Shown here: positions 22,626 to 33,800 of the stretch, in pieces
How positions within the stretch are numbered: the stretch's first letter is position 1
Layout: each line of letters starts with the position of its first letter
Origin: Phanerochaete sordida
Lineage: Eukaryota > Basidiomycota > Agaricomycetes > Polyporales > Phanerochaetaceae
Assembly (NCBI GenBank): GCA_019973155.2
Contig: BPQB01000001.1
Location: 496,001 to 560,000, forward strand
Direction of reading: 5' to 3'
Length of the DNA stretch: 64,000 bases
The notes under the pieces: model-generated
Seen by the model: only the letters and a program-made list of their open reading frames with translations
Database searches by the model: none
Told to the model about the DNA's origin: nothing
Position numbers and translations under genes: made by a program

Positions 22626-24239
22626 CTAGCTGTGATCATAATCAGGCTCGTACCTGCGCAGTACACCCAGAGCATCTAAGCGCGGAAAGAGGGTCGCGGG
22701 GAAGTCTTCCGCATACAAGTGGTACCCCGCATCTACGCCATACTCCCGCGGCGGCGCCCTCCAGAGCGACACCCGCACATGCTCGAGCTGCCGCCGTTCG
22801 ACGAGAGCGAGGAGAACGTCCTCGACCATCCCTGTGTCCCCGCGCGCATGCCCCTCCGCGAGCGTCATCTGCAGCGCGTCCCGGCCGGAGTCTGGCTCGT
22901 CGCGCCCGAACAGCGTCAGCCAGAGGTCGACGCACGCGAGCGTGCAGTTCGCCGGGAGCGAGGTCAGTGCGTCTCGCGTGCGGAGCCACGCTTCGTGGCT
23001 CACGATGACCCACGCTGCGGCTGCGGCGGGCGTGCTGCTACCCACGATCTCGACCGCAAGCGTGAGCCGCGTCATGTTGTGCAGCGAAGAGAAGTCGGGA
23101 GAGGGTTCGGCTGGAGGCAGGTCGCGCTTTAGGTGCAAGAACCCGAACAAGAGCGAGACTGGCTTACACTTCTCCACTAGCGCAGCCGAGCAGCATATAT
23201 GTGCAGGTTGAGGCTGCAGCGCACCGGCAATGCGCAACACCGCGTTGAGAGGCTTGCCAGAGAAGGCGAACAGGTCCAGGGTTCGTAATCCCTTGGACCC
23301 GGACAGCTTCTGGAGAAGTGCAGCCACGGGAGGCGCGAGGGAAAATCCTCGGAGTACGAGTACGTCGACGCTGGGCAGCGTATAGTCGTCAACGCGTACG
23401 GATGGGCCGGCGGAGAGGGTGCCGAGCCCGAGAAGATGCAACTCGCGCACAGACGAGAAGTGTGCGAGGACAGCGCACAGGGTTTGCATCGCGTGTCGAG
23501 CTTTGCTGTACCGCCTGAAGTCTTCCCTGAGGATAAGCGTGTCAAGAAGAAGTGGTGTTGCTTGGGGAGCGGCGGGAGGAGGCACGATCTGGCGATTGTC
23601 AAAGACACCAAGGAGCGCGAGGGAGTGTAGACCGGGGAAGAGCGCCGCGACAGCTGGGAAGTCGGGTCCTACGCTTCTATCGGACGCAGCTTCGCCCCAT
23701 TGGAGCAGCAGCTCGCGCACGAGCCCGTGTACGCGCGTGAAGACGTCCGTCTTCGTGAACTTGTCGACGTATCGCGTGCGGCCGCCCGACCAGAACGAGT
23801 CCGAGGGAAGGTGTATCCCAAGCCTAAGCTTGTGGAAGCGATGCCGCAGCGAAAGCGCCTCCCAGGCGTGGCAGACGAGGGAGCACTGCATGATCGCCAC
23901 GGCTTGTGGGCTTTCGTTTCGGACGTGGGTAAAGATGAGGTCGACGATCTCGAGCGGGAGGTCCGCAAATGTACACCTATCTGTCATTTTGGGTGTCAAA
24001 GGTTCTGAAGCTGGTATTTCGTCCATGTCAGTGTAATTGGGAATGGGCGAAGGCGAAGGTGAAGGAGTCGTCCTGAATCGCAGAGTGGTCGAAGATGGAC
24101 CTCGACGAGCAAGAGGCGAAGGCCCGGCCGCTCGGGCCGAATGTTTGTTTGTCCTTGTTAATCTCGACATATCCTTCCTCTCAGACTTGCGCCCGCCCTC
24201 TAGCTTGACCGCGTTCCGCCTCAAGCTGGAAGGGTACAT
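22626..24239 (-). CDS. F-box protein, single exon
   Basis: An uninterrupted 537-codon frame. After a Ser/Pro/Arg-rich N-terminus comes an F-box at about residues 90-135: CTFADLPLEIVDLIFTHVRN, then QCSLVCHAWEALSLRH. The rest shows leucine-rich segments (LFPGLHSLALLGVF, VRELHLLGLGTL) as in Agaricomycete F-box proteins with degenerate LRRs. An internal Met about 23 residues in (MSRLTRTNK) and another directly before the F-box (MDEIPASEPL) are alternative starts. Codon use is GC-rich like its neighbours. It is divergent from the kinase gene with 305 bp between starts. Confidence 0.8.
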   Translation of the reverse strand: MYPSSLRRNAVKLEGGRKSERKDMSRLTRTNKHSARAAGPSPLARRGPSSTTLRFRTTPSPSPSPIPNYTDMDEIPASEPLTPKMTDRCTFADLPLEIVDLIFTHVRNESPQAVAIMQCSLVCHAWEALSLRHRFHKLRLGIHLPSDSFWSGGRTRYVDKFTKTDVFTRVHGLVRELLLQWGEAASDRSVGPDFPAVAALFPGLHSLALLGVFDNRQIVPPPAAPQATPLLLDTLILREDFRRYSKARHAMQTLCAVLAHFSSVRELHLLGLGTLSAGPSVRVDDYTLPSVDVLVLRGFSLAPPVAALLQKLSGSKGLRTLDLFAFSGKPLNAVLRIAGALQPQPAHICCSAALVEKCKPVSLLFGFLHLKRDLPPAEPSPDFSSLHNMTRLTLAVEIVGSSTPAAAAAWVIVSHEAWLRTRDALTSLPANCTLACVDLWLTLFGRDEPDSGRDALQMTLAEGHARGDTGMVEDVLLALVERRQLEHVRVSLWRAPPREYGVDAGYHLYAEDFPATLFPRLDALGVLRRYEPDYDHS

Positions 24240-24544
24240 AAGACTCCAGACATCTCTTCTTAGGATATTTTCTTTCTCTGAACGTCGATATCGCTAGTAA
24301 GTGATCAGGCACCCCAACAGATTCAAGTGCTAGGGTATCACACAGTGCCGCAAACTGATTGAGACTCGGACAGTACGTCTCTGTATGCTTTGGCGTTGGA
24401 TGCCAGGCTCGATTCAAGGTGCAAAAATTACTGTCGAACATGTGTAAGCTCATGGGCCTCTCCATGAGGATATCCAGCACGTTTGTGACCCCTCGACGTG
24501 CCATACCTCGCCGACTTTCGCCACGGAGGCTTTCGTGCGCAACC

Positions 24545-25896
24545 ATGTCGACGTCTACCGCTGCTGAGGACTTCTACCCACCGATAGAGGGAGTTGAAGA
24601 ACTCGGAAAATACCGTCCGGGTGGACTCCTTCCTGTGAGGATTAACGACACCTTCGACCGCGGACGTTACCGGGTTCTCCACAAGCTTGGCTATGGAGCA
24701 TCTTCCACTATATGGCTCGCTCGAGACCAGAGCGCGAACCGTTCGCGACTTGTCTCATTGAAGATACACTCTGCTGACACGTCCAGTGCCGCTGATGCCG
24801 TCGAACCAGCTGTCTCTGCTCACTTAGAGCAGTTCTCGAAATCAACGGGCCATCCTGGTGCTGGCTTCTGCCGGATGATACGGGGCCGTTTCATGCACAA
24901 AGCACTCAGCGGCGACTCCCATTTATGCCAAGTGTCCGAGCTCGCAGGGCCGGACCTCGGCACCTTGACTTCCTGGGGTCCTTCTGGCAGCGGACCCAGG
25001 AGACTTCGTGCAGACGTAGCGAGGACGGTCGCCAAGCAAGTCGCGCTGGCGGTCGATTGCATGCACGATGCCGGGATCGTTCACGGAGGTACGCTGCTAA
25101 ATATCTCAAGCTGGTATTTCCTGACAAGCGATTGTCGCGATGTGTACTAGATATCACGCCGTCCAACATCCTCTTCCGAATCCCTCCGGCCCAGAGCTGG
25201 ACCGACGACGAGGTGCGCATAGTGCTTGGTCCCTGCGAGACATGGACAGAAGACACGCCACTCGGGCCCATAGAAGTCACGGAGACCATCGACGTGCAGC
25301 GCTTCTCAAACCTGAACATCATGCAACCCGACATCCTCCTCTCCGACTTCGGCCAGTCGTTCGTCGCGACACGCAAGCCAGCAGGCTACCGTGCGGCCAC
25401 GCAGATCAAGTTCATGGCCCCCGAAGCCTACTTCGACGGTGACGCGAGCTTCGCGTCCGACGTCTGGGCGCTCGGCTGCGTCCTCTTCCACATCCGCGCC
25501 GGCTTCTCGCCCTTCGACGGTTGGTTCGACCACCCGGACGCGACGTTCGAGCAGATGGTTCGCACGCTCGGACGGCTGCCCGACCCTTGGTGGGCCGCCT
25601 GGGATGCACGCCGCGCGCTGTTCGACGAGGATGGGCGGCCTCTGGCAAAGCCAGGTGCGGCGAACGTCCCTGCGCAGACGCATTCGCTCCGGGAGCTGGC
25701 CTATCAGATCGGACGGCAAGACGAGCCTAGCGACGATTTCCATCATAGCATGCTGGAGGAGCCGGGTACGCCGCTCAATGAGAAGGAGATTAGCCTCTTG
25801 CAAGACTTGCTGACGAAAATGCTTCGATACCATCCCGAGGAGAGGATTACTCTGAAGGAGGTTGTAGCGCATCCTTGGTTTGACGTGGAGCGATAA
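24545..25896 (+). CDS. SRPK-like serine/threonine protein kinase
   Basis: Two exons (24545-25088, 25151-25896) encode 429 residues. Kinase motifs in order: glycine loop LGYGASSTIWLARD, beta-3 lysine in LVSLKIHSAD, catalytic loop HGDITPSNILF created across the splice junction, DFGQS, a KFMAPEAYF activation-segment end, and DVWALGCVLFHI. The HGD variant instead of HRD and the preceding EYRPGG-like N-terminus (ELGKYRPGGLLPVRINDTFD) match the SRPK-like kinases expanded in basidiomycetes. Those family members phosphorylate SR-type splicing proteins; here the substrate is unknown. No kinase-insert region of classic SRPKs is present. Upstream in-frame Met codons exist, but the homologous N-terminus starts here. 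Confidence 0.85.
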
Positions 25897-26174
25897 ATCG
25901 TACGGAATTTCCACGACCATCATGAATCCTGATGCCCTCCATAGGCATGCATCAGCTTCAAACCTCCGCAACATTCTATCATCCGCTCTGCGGGTCTACC
26001 GAGGTGACTGGTGAGTATTGCATGGAGATGTGAGCAAGTATCATCATCTAATGCACGATCCACATATCTTCAGGCTGCTTCCAGTAACTGAGATCACGGG
26101 CAACTGCGCGAATACAACGTCTGGCATGCTTGTATCCTACTTCGTAAGAGGCCTAAGAGGCCTCGGATTTCTAT

Positions 26175-28987
26175 ATGAAGATTGCATATACCGATATCAT
26201 CGGAGCAAGAGTTCTGGGACTCAGGGCAAAGGGCACAGATTTCGGTATCGACAAATGTGAAGCTTACGAGCTGGGCTCCCTCTCGATAATTCTGCGTTCC
26301 AGCTATACGGCGGACTCAGCGGATTCGGATACCTGCAACATACGAGCGTGAGCTTTCTTGCTCTTTCGACATTTTGACACCGAGCCAGCGTCAAGTCATC
26401 CGAAGGTTACCGAGACTTTCCCGCCGGGATATATGTATGTTTCTTTCCTTCTCATGCACGTGGATCCTTCTCGTACTTACCCTCTCACAGGACTGCAATC
26501 CTGCATTCTACGTTAGACCTAGCTCCGGCGTTTGCAGCAACAACGTCAAGTACGTGTACCTTGTCCTGTTATGAAGATGTGAGGCTGATGCAGGTATGAT
26601 CAGGACCCAAGCCGTGGTAATCTTCTTGCAAGCCCCGGACCGGACGTTCCGCAGAGCATGGAGAATGTACAAGCCGAGGTGAGCCTATCTTCGTTGCTCA
26701 TTGCCACTCGTCTCTTGACAGTCAGGCTCTTCCCGTACGCGGATTGGACAGCACACAAGCTGCAATCGATGCGATAGAAAACATCGCCCGAGTATGTTCC
26801 AGAGTCCTATACCCAATATATCTTGATATACAGATTTTACCGTAGGCGAAAAGCAGGGCGGCGCCCAATCCAAACTCTGGAAGTGATGCACGAGACTTTG
26901 CCGACCTTCTGCGCATGTGGAAAAGCACTTCGCTTCGTGAGGAAGAGCCTGAAATAAAGGGGCCAGTGCCGCGGAAACCTTCTTGGAACTCGATCGTTCG
27001 GGACAAGAGACAGAGTCTGTGGGACTCCGTGCAGGCCGCTCTGAATGACAAGGTGCAGGATCTCGACGAGATGGCATTTCTCTGTCTGGAGGAGTCCCCG
27101 ACAACACATTCCGCGCCGTCCTATGCCCTCTGTCCAACCCCCCGCTCGACCATTCCGCTTCAGTGGAAATACGTCGGCCCTCGCGCGATCCCGAACAGTC
27201 TGGCAGACCGCGAGTGCGCTGCCATGTGCGTGAAGGAACTATTCGAGGGGCTCAACAGCGTTCTGGGCACCACACAACAGCACGGGCTCGGGCTTACCCC
27301 TGCGACAGCCAAACTTCTAGATGCGATCCGATGCTCCACTCGCGACTTCGGAGAAGCCTACGGAAAGGTGCGGCAGTGGTGGGATGCAGAAACTGTGAAC
27401 GCCGTTGGCAAGGGACATTGGGACGCCCTGTCTCGCTGCGAGGAGCTGCACGAGTCTCTTCGCCAAGCCGTCATCAAGGATCGCTCGCTGGCGTTGTCCG
27501 CCGTCCCTCCGAGACGGGTCTGGGACTTGTACAGCAATCGCGTGCTGCCCTTAGCTGTCATGCCTTTTGCTGCGACTGCTGCGAACCGACCCACCGGCAA
27601 CAAACTCAACCCTAGCTCGGATATAAAGAATCTGTTTCCGTTCACGAGCCATATCCCTGATGACCTTTGGACGGTGTCCCATAGCTGGGTAGCCGACAAC
27701 GATCGGACCTCTGTTCATACTCCTATCAATGGCAAACAATGGCCTGTTCCCATCCCCCGCGCCACATCCCTCGACCATGTCCGTACCGAGCTACTAAACA
27801 TGGGTGCGGAGTACGTCTGGCTTGACGTCCTCTGCCTCCGTCAGCAAGATGTAGCCAAAGAAAGCGACGTTCAGCGTACGCAAGAGTGGAGAATCGATGT
27901 GCCGACCATAGGGCACATCTATCAAGGAAATCCTAGTAATCGGCCTTGCATCATATACTTCAACGGTCTCGGGCTTGCCCTCGATACGTCACCCGCTGTG
28001 AAGGCATCCACGCGGCATTGGTTTAACCGCGTCTGGACGTTACAAGAGTACCTGGAGAACTGGCTGCCTGGTGGCCTTACTGGAAAACCGCATGAGGAGG
28101 CACACATATTTTTTTCCGAGCTTGAAGCCCTCCCGAGGAAGCCGTCATCGTACACGATGGTCAAGGAGATCATGCGCCGCAAGTGCAGTAACGAGCTCGA
28201 CCGAATTGCAGGCCTTGCATACTGCCTGGACTGCGAAAGCCTACCACTGTATGACGAGGCGGTCAGCTCCCAGCATGCATGGGAGCTGCTGCTCAAACAC
28301 ATATCTCCGTTTACGCGCACAAACATCTCCTTCCTCACTCCAGCAGCCGACGCACCATTCTCTCTCTTTCCTTCGTGGGAAGAGTTTGTACAATCTATGC
28401 AGAGAGCCACGGATACTTCCGCAGACTGCGGCTGGCATGACATCAGCCGAATCGAACAACTGCAGCTCATCGACAAACATCGCAGCATCTACACCGATGA
28501 CAATGGAAGCTACAAGCACATGACGAGCAGCTACGGGCTTGCTCAGATCTCACTTTCCGATTCCACTCAGCTTACAAGTAATACCTCGCCACAGCTCGTG
28601 GTTCGACTCGCGTTCAAAGCTGGTTCATGCATCACCCTCCAGCCGCTGGACATTCACGGCGTCGTCCTTGGGCGTGTGCCCTACGTCCTATTCCGTACTC
28701 TTGCCTTCTCCAATTCATTTTTCTGGAGCATTGTGGAGGCGGTCGAGAAGGGCGCAAATGGGATTTACGTGGTACGATGGGCAGCGATGAGATTGACTAT
28801 GGAAGACGACCGGGAGCTGCAGCGCCTCATGACTCGAACAGGCCCTGTCACACGCGAAGCACGGCAGCACACAGTAAAATATTTAAACGGAGATGACGCG
28901 CTGAAGGTCACCAAACATAGAGAACGTTACGAGGCGGCGTTCCAGAGGAGGAAGACTGGTGGGATGAGGTTCATGGTCGCTGAATGA
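26175..28987 (+). CDS. HET-domain protein 1 with N-terminal extension
   Basis: Six exons (26175-26347, 26389-26434, 26491-26549, 26594-26678, 26726-26791, 26846-28987) join in phase to 856 residues. The large last exon carries a HET (heterokaryon incompatibility) domain: WTVSHSWVADNDRTSVHTPI, VRTELLNMGAEYVWLDVLCL, RQQD, CIIYFNGLGLALD, then HWFNRVWTLQEYLENWLPGG. HET-domain proteins trigger cell death on non-self recognition in filamentous fungi. The first roughly 145 residues, from five small exons (IIGARVLGLRAKGTDFGIDK, PAGIYDCNPAFYVRPSSG), have no counterpart in the two paralogues at 47-53 kb. Those five short exons are inferred from phase and composition and are less certain than the HET exon. 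Confidence 0.82.
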
Positions 28988-30257
28988 GCTCGCGCTGTAT
29001 TCTGTCCACTGCTACTTATGACGTATCGAAGATTATATCATGGGCGGTTTTGTCAAGACTTCATACCCCTGTCCGCTGTGAGAAGTCATGCCGGTCGTGC
29101 ACACACACAATATAGCAGATTTTAGATGAGCAAACGTACTTGATGCGCGCCATGATGGCTCATTACGCAGGAGAACTTGGCCGTGAGCTAGGCTGGCGTG
29201 GAAGTGAGTATCGGAATTACGTGGCAGTGTCTGATGAGATGTCGGATGGTCCAGCGCGAGGTCTCTGTGCGGAATCTGCCTAGATGTTCTAACTCCTAGA
29301 TCTAGAGAAGAATCGAGCTCGCCACCAGGCTACTATCTCGCTACAAGTACTCCACCGAGGGCCATCCCTTTCTTTTTTGTAGTGGCCAGTTTCGAGCTGG
29401 TTTCAAGACGAGCACAGTGCGTAGACTTCTCGTTTTGCCCCTGTTTCGGGCTCTGACTTTAGGCATGTATAAAAGTGTGCTATTGCGACCTCTTTTCACC
29501 GGCTGCGCAGGCCAGGGGAACGCGAAGCTCGGCGCATTCCGGTGCTGATACCACGATACCGGTGCTTTCCTGGTCTCAACAGCGGTAACGAGCGGCGCCT
29601 CGAAACTCCCCTTGCAGCCGAAAGCTGGCCTTCGTGCATAGCTGTCCAACATGGTACGCATACCGCTCACCCACGGTACCACTGATATTTGCTGCATATT
29701 AATACAACATCTGCTGCAACGGTAAACTACAAGGCTGTATTTGCCCAGAGCAACACGAAGACAAAAAAGACTAGGGAAGACACACTGTTACGTGTTTGCT
29801 TTGGCAGAGTTCGAAACGTGAGTCTGTCTGAAGTGAGTGTAACGTACAGAAGGAGAGCGCTGGCACGGAAGTGAGCTGAGCATGCTCAGGCTCTCGAGAG
29901 AATACAAATTGGAGTGCCTTCCATCTCTGGTGCGGTGAGAGGCACTGATTCGCATAGTTCCCTTTCGGCACCTGAGCTACCGCAGGTGACTTGCATGCTG
30001 AGAAAGCAATGCAGAAATGGATAGCAATGACCTGATGCTGTATGAGATGATGCAATTCTTCACACGTCACAACCGCACTGTGGGCACTCTGGAACCCGGA
30101 GAACAGGCCCCAGAAAATTTAAGGTTGACCTTAGTGCTCAATTAGTGTCTTCCTACCCTTCCTTGGCCCTTCCAACTTTACTCAGCGTGTACGATATATA
30201 TTACGGTGCGTTCCATGCGTCAGCTTGGTTGACTATCTACTCTACACTCTACACACC
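28988..30257. other. Intergenic, no supported gene
   Basis: 1.27 kb between HET protein 1 and the amino-acid oxidase. Short frames on both strands lack recognisable domains. TTATATCA and similar AT-rich stretches are present, and the last 100 bp (GATATATATTACGG region) probably contain the oxidase core promoter. Confidence 0.4.
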
Positions 30258-32433
30258 ATGCCCGGTCTCAGCATTTTCGGAGAGAACGACGTCCTTGCCC
30301 ACCATGGTAAACAGCTCACCAAACGCTTCCTCCTGAGCCATCTGAAAAACAATGAGCCACCCAAAGTCACGAGTGCGCCACTGGAGAATTATCCCGTTGG
30401 GATACTTGGTGCAGGTACGTGTTTCAGGTCGCTCTATGTCTTAAGAGATCTGGGGACACTGAAATATATTACAGGCGCGAGTGGACTGTACACTGCTCTC
30501 ATTCTTGACGATCTCGGGATCCCCTACAAAATCATCGAAGCTCGTGATCGGGTAGGAGGCCGGCTCTTCACACATACATTCCCCGACACCACGGGGGCTC
30601 CCTACAACTACTACGATGTCGGAGCCATGCGCTTCCCCGAAATCTCTCCCATGTCGCGCTTGTTCCATCTCTTTGACTATCCGCCCCTTAATTCCTCTGG
30701 CATCGATCTCAAGAAGAAGTTGAAGCGCAACCACTTCTACAGCGTGCCCGAGCATGCTGCCCTCTTGTCGTACAACGGCGTCACCGTGAAGCAGAATTCC
30801 ATACCCGCGGGAGACCCCTTCCGGAGCGCCGCAGTAATCAAAGACGTGGACTCGCAGAGTTACCTTCTCGCTGGGGCAGAAGCTATCGTCGACGACGTCA
30901 TCAGATCCTTTGCGGAGGGCTTGCTCTCCGACATAAAAAATGGCACCACGACCGGATGGGAATTCATGATGAAGTACAACCATCTTTCCACCCGAGCGTA
31001 CATGTCGACCGATTATCGTCCCAGCGCGAAGCTGAGACTGCCATATGGACCACTCTCCAACGACGTCATCAATTGGTTGGAGACGTTCGACAAGTCCACC
31101 GGTTGGTACGATCGCTCTCTATCGGAAACCGTGCTAGAGGCCGTCGCCTTTGGTTGGTCTCCGACCACTGGCATGATAGAGTCCACGGAGCCTGGTACGA
31201 AGTGGTGGCTACTTGAGTACGTGATCACAATGAATATGCTTGCCAGCTTCTGACACCGACACGTCTATCTAGCGGTGGTGCATACCAGATTGGGGACTGT
31301 ATGGCAACGTATATTCGCAGCAGTAAGCCCGAAAGCATCGTCCTCAATAAGCGCGTGACGAGCATCGGCTTGGACGACGATTCGGACGGCAAACTCGCTA
31401 CTCCTGCCCCTGTGAAAGTAGTCACCGACGGTGTTGACCAACACTTCTTCTGCCACGTCATCAGTAGCATCCCCCTTCCCGTCATGCGCACCATCGACCT
31501 CAGAAAGGCTAAACTCCATCCCATGCAGTCGAACGCGCTGCGCCAGCTGACCTACGGAGAGGCAGTCAAAATCGGGATGCAGTTCCGCACTGCTTGGTGG
31601 ACGATGGCCTTCGACAAAGACAGAAAACCGATCAACATCATCGGCGGACAGACCTACACCGACAGCCCACTGAGGACTATCGTGTATCCGTCTCACGGAG
31701 ATGTGATGGACGGGAAGACTACAACGTTGATTGCGAGCTACTGCTGGACCGAGGATGCGGAGAAGCTCGGTGCGCTCATCGGGAGCTGCGACCAAGTTCT
31801 GGTGGACCTCGTCATTCGGGAGCTCTCGAACATCCACAACGTCACGGTCGACTTCCTGCGCAATCAGCTAATCGATACGTTCGCGTGGGATTGGTCTAGG
31901 GATCCGTGCACAATGGGTATGCTTTCCAGCAATGGCACCGACGTACCAACTGATCACCTCTTGGGACAGGTGCATTTGCTTTCTTTGGCCCAGGCAAGTT
32001 CGAGAATGCCTACCAGAGCCTTAATACCCCTGCTGCCGATGGCCTCCTGCACTTTGCGGGCGAGGCCATCAGCGTTCGGCACGCATGGGTAGAAGGCGCG
32101 CTGACCAGTGCCTGGCGCGCGGTGTACGAGATCATCCTAACCGACCCGGCCTTCGAGCGGTACCAAGGTACCTTTCTTGAACATTGGGGTATGGATGCAG
32201 AATGGAGGGACGAGAAGGCTTTCGCCTCGGACCCAGTGCCGCTCCCTAATCCAGAGACACCACACGATCCACAGACCGTGTCCCAGGATCTGCCATCCCC
32301 CTCCTCACCATTGTCGCTCTCATCGCACGCGAGTTCGATGCACGAGACTTTGGACATGCGCAACTTCAATTTTCTTCGAGGAAACCTTTTGTTAGGAAAC
32401 ATCGCAGCGATGCATCCGGAGCTATGCAAATAG
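30258..32433 (+). CDS. L-amino-acid oxidase, flavin amine oxidase family
   Basis: Four exons (30258-30414, 30475-31216, 31273-31916, 31970-32433) encode 668 residues. The FAD-binding Rossmann motif GILGAGASGLYTALIL is assembled across the first intron and is followed by IIEARDRVGGRLFTHTF. The substrate/FAD region is WWLLDGGAYQIGDCMATYI. The C-terminal FAD motif is HFAGEAISVRHAWVEGALTS. The enzyme oxidatively deaminates L-amino acids to 2-oxo acids, ammonia and H2O2. No signal peptide is visible, so it is probably intracellular. The last about 80 residues are Pro/Ser-rich and non-conserved. It interrupts the spacing between HET protein 1 and the GRP94 pseudogene. Confidence 0.92.
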
Positions 32434-32724
32434 TAAGGCAGTCAGATGGAATTACGTCGCGTTACACATGCGTACAGTCATGTTACGGTGTTTTTAAACC
32501 TCGGTACCGGGCTACCAGTTACCAACAACGTGTCCAAGTATCTATATAAAACTTAGCTGTCATGTACAGCCTTTGCTTGCTATTGTAACAACAGTACGAC
32601 TGTGAGCTTTTGTGTATTCTTCTGCGCTACTTGTACAGTACATGCTCCTGAGGTGGCAAATTTAGCGCGATATTTGATACACAACTTATGAGTGGATTTA
32701 CTCCTTCGCTGGTGAGATACGTTA

Positions 32725-33800
32725 GAAGTCATGCTCGTCATGGTTCTCGATTGCTCATGCCGACTGGCCTCGCACGGAGCACCTTCGAGGGTCGCCTGGA
32801 ACTTACGCCGGAGCAACTCGAGGTCGAGCTACACGCGCCGCGCCGAAGAGAGAGCTCGCCGTCGTCGGACAGCATGGGCTTCACCCCTGCGTTGGCAGAC
32901 TCTGGCTCAGATACACCAAGTGAGCGCCGTAGGATGCGGTCGATGCGTACGAAGAAGCCGTCATTGAACCCCCTCATGACCTCGCGCAGCTCGCTCTCCG
33001 CTTCGAGGTCGCACTCGACGCGCTTCAGCAGGCCCTCGATGAGCGGCAAGCGCAGGGCGATCTCGAGTGTGCTCATTCTCTTCGCGAAGTCGCGGACGAC
33101 GTGCTTGTTCTTCTGGGCGTCGATGCGCGCATCTATAACCCGTCGGCAGGGGTCGTTCGAAAAGCATACGTAACAACGTACCGAGAATCTTCTGCGCCGG
33201 CGTTGTAGCCATAGGCGTCAGTGACGCCTGCGCATAGTGAAGGGACGAGGCGGTTCAAGATGATGACGGTCCGCGCGGTGTTCTTGGGCTTGGTTTTGCA
33301 TCATCACCCGAGCAGCGGCTTGTACAGCGTGAGCTTTTTATGCTGACATCGACGAAATTGAGACCAGCCTTCGCGACGTCCTGGGACGGTGGCTTCTCTC
33401 ACGCCCTCATGTCCTGCCTCTGCACGAAGACTCCATCGAGCGGCTGGTGGAGCAAGGGGTCTTGGAAACCGCGTGGGTTGAGCGTTACAACGAGGGAGGC
33501 CGACGCTCTTCGTAAGTGTCTTGAACGGCCCTATTTGCAGTGCAGAAGATCGGCTTCTGCCCCTCGTGTCGTTGTCTCGCGCTCGCGGTACTTCACGTCT
33601 TCTATCTAGCCGAGCTTGAGCGTATTACCGTACACCAGGCTCGCGCGCTGCGTCTTCCGCTGTCTTCACAGTCTTTCGGGTGAGCAGGTTCATGGGAATG
33701 CTTTTGGTCTGCTTGCGGAGCTGTCGGCCACGTCTCGCCGACTCTCGCGCGAGACGCGCAGTGGTACGTCTTGCGAGGTGACGGAAACCTCGGGTCAGCT
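32725..33800 (-). pseudogene. Decayed GRP94 (ER HSP90) copy
   Basis: Minus-strand segments match the intact GRP94 gene at 41.7-44.3 kb in the same order. The C-terminal block EIALRLPLIEGLLKRVECDL, then RIDRILRRSLGVSE (32740-33090), corresponds to EINPRSPLIEGLLKRVE and RVDRILRRSLGVSE. DNA at 33180-33320 matches the NMEKML/VTSPCAIVADAYGYT region, 33340-33480 the WKKLPFQDVAKAGLKF region, and 33610-33640 the VYNNALKLG region. Frameshifts, stops and internal deletions interrupt it, and the N-terminal ATPase domain is missing. The position of the last intron is still present as an unspliced gap, so the copy arose from genomic DNA and not from mRNA. The left boundary is uncertain by tens of bases. 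Confidence 0.85.
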
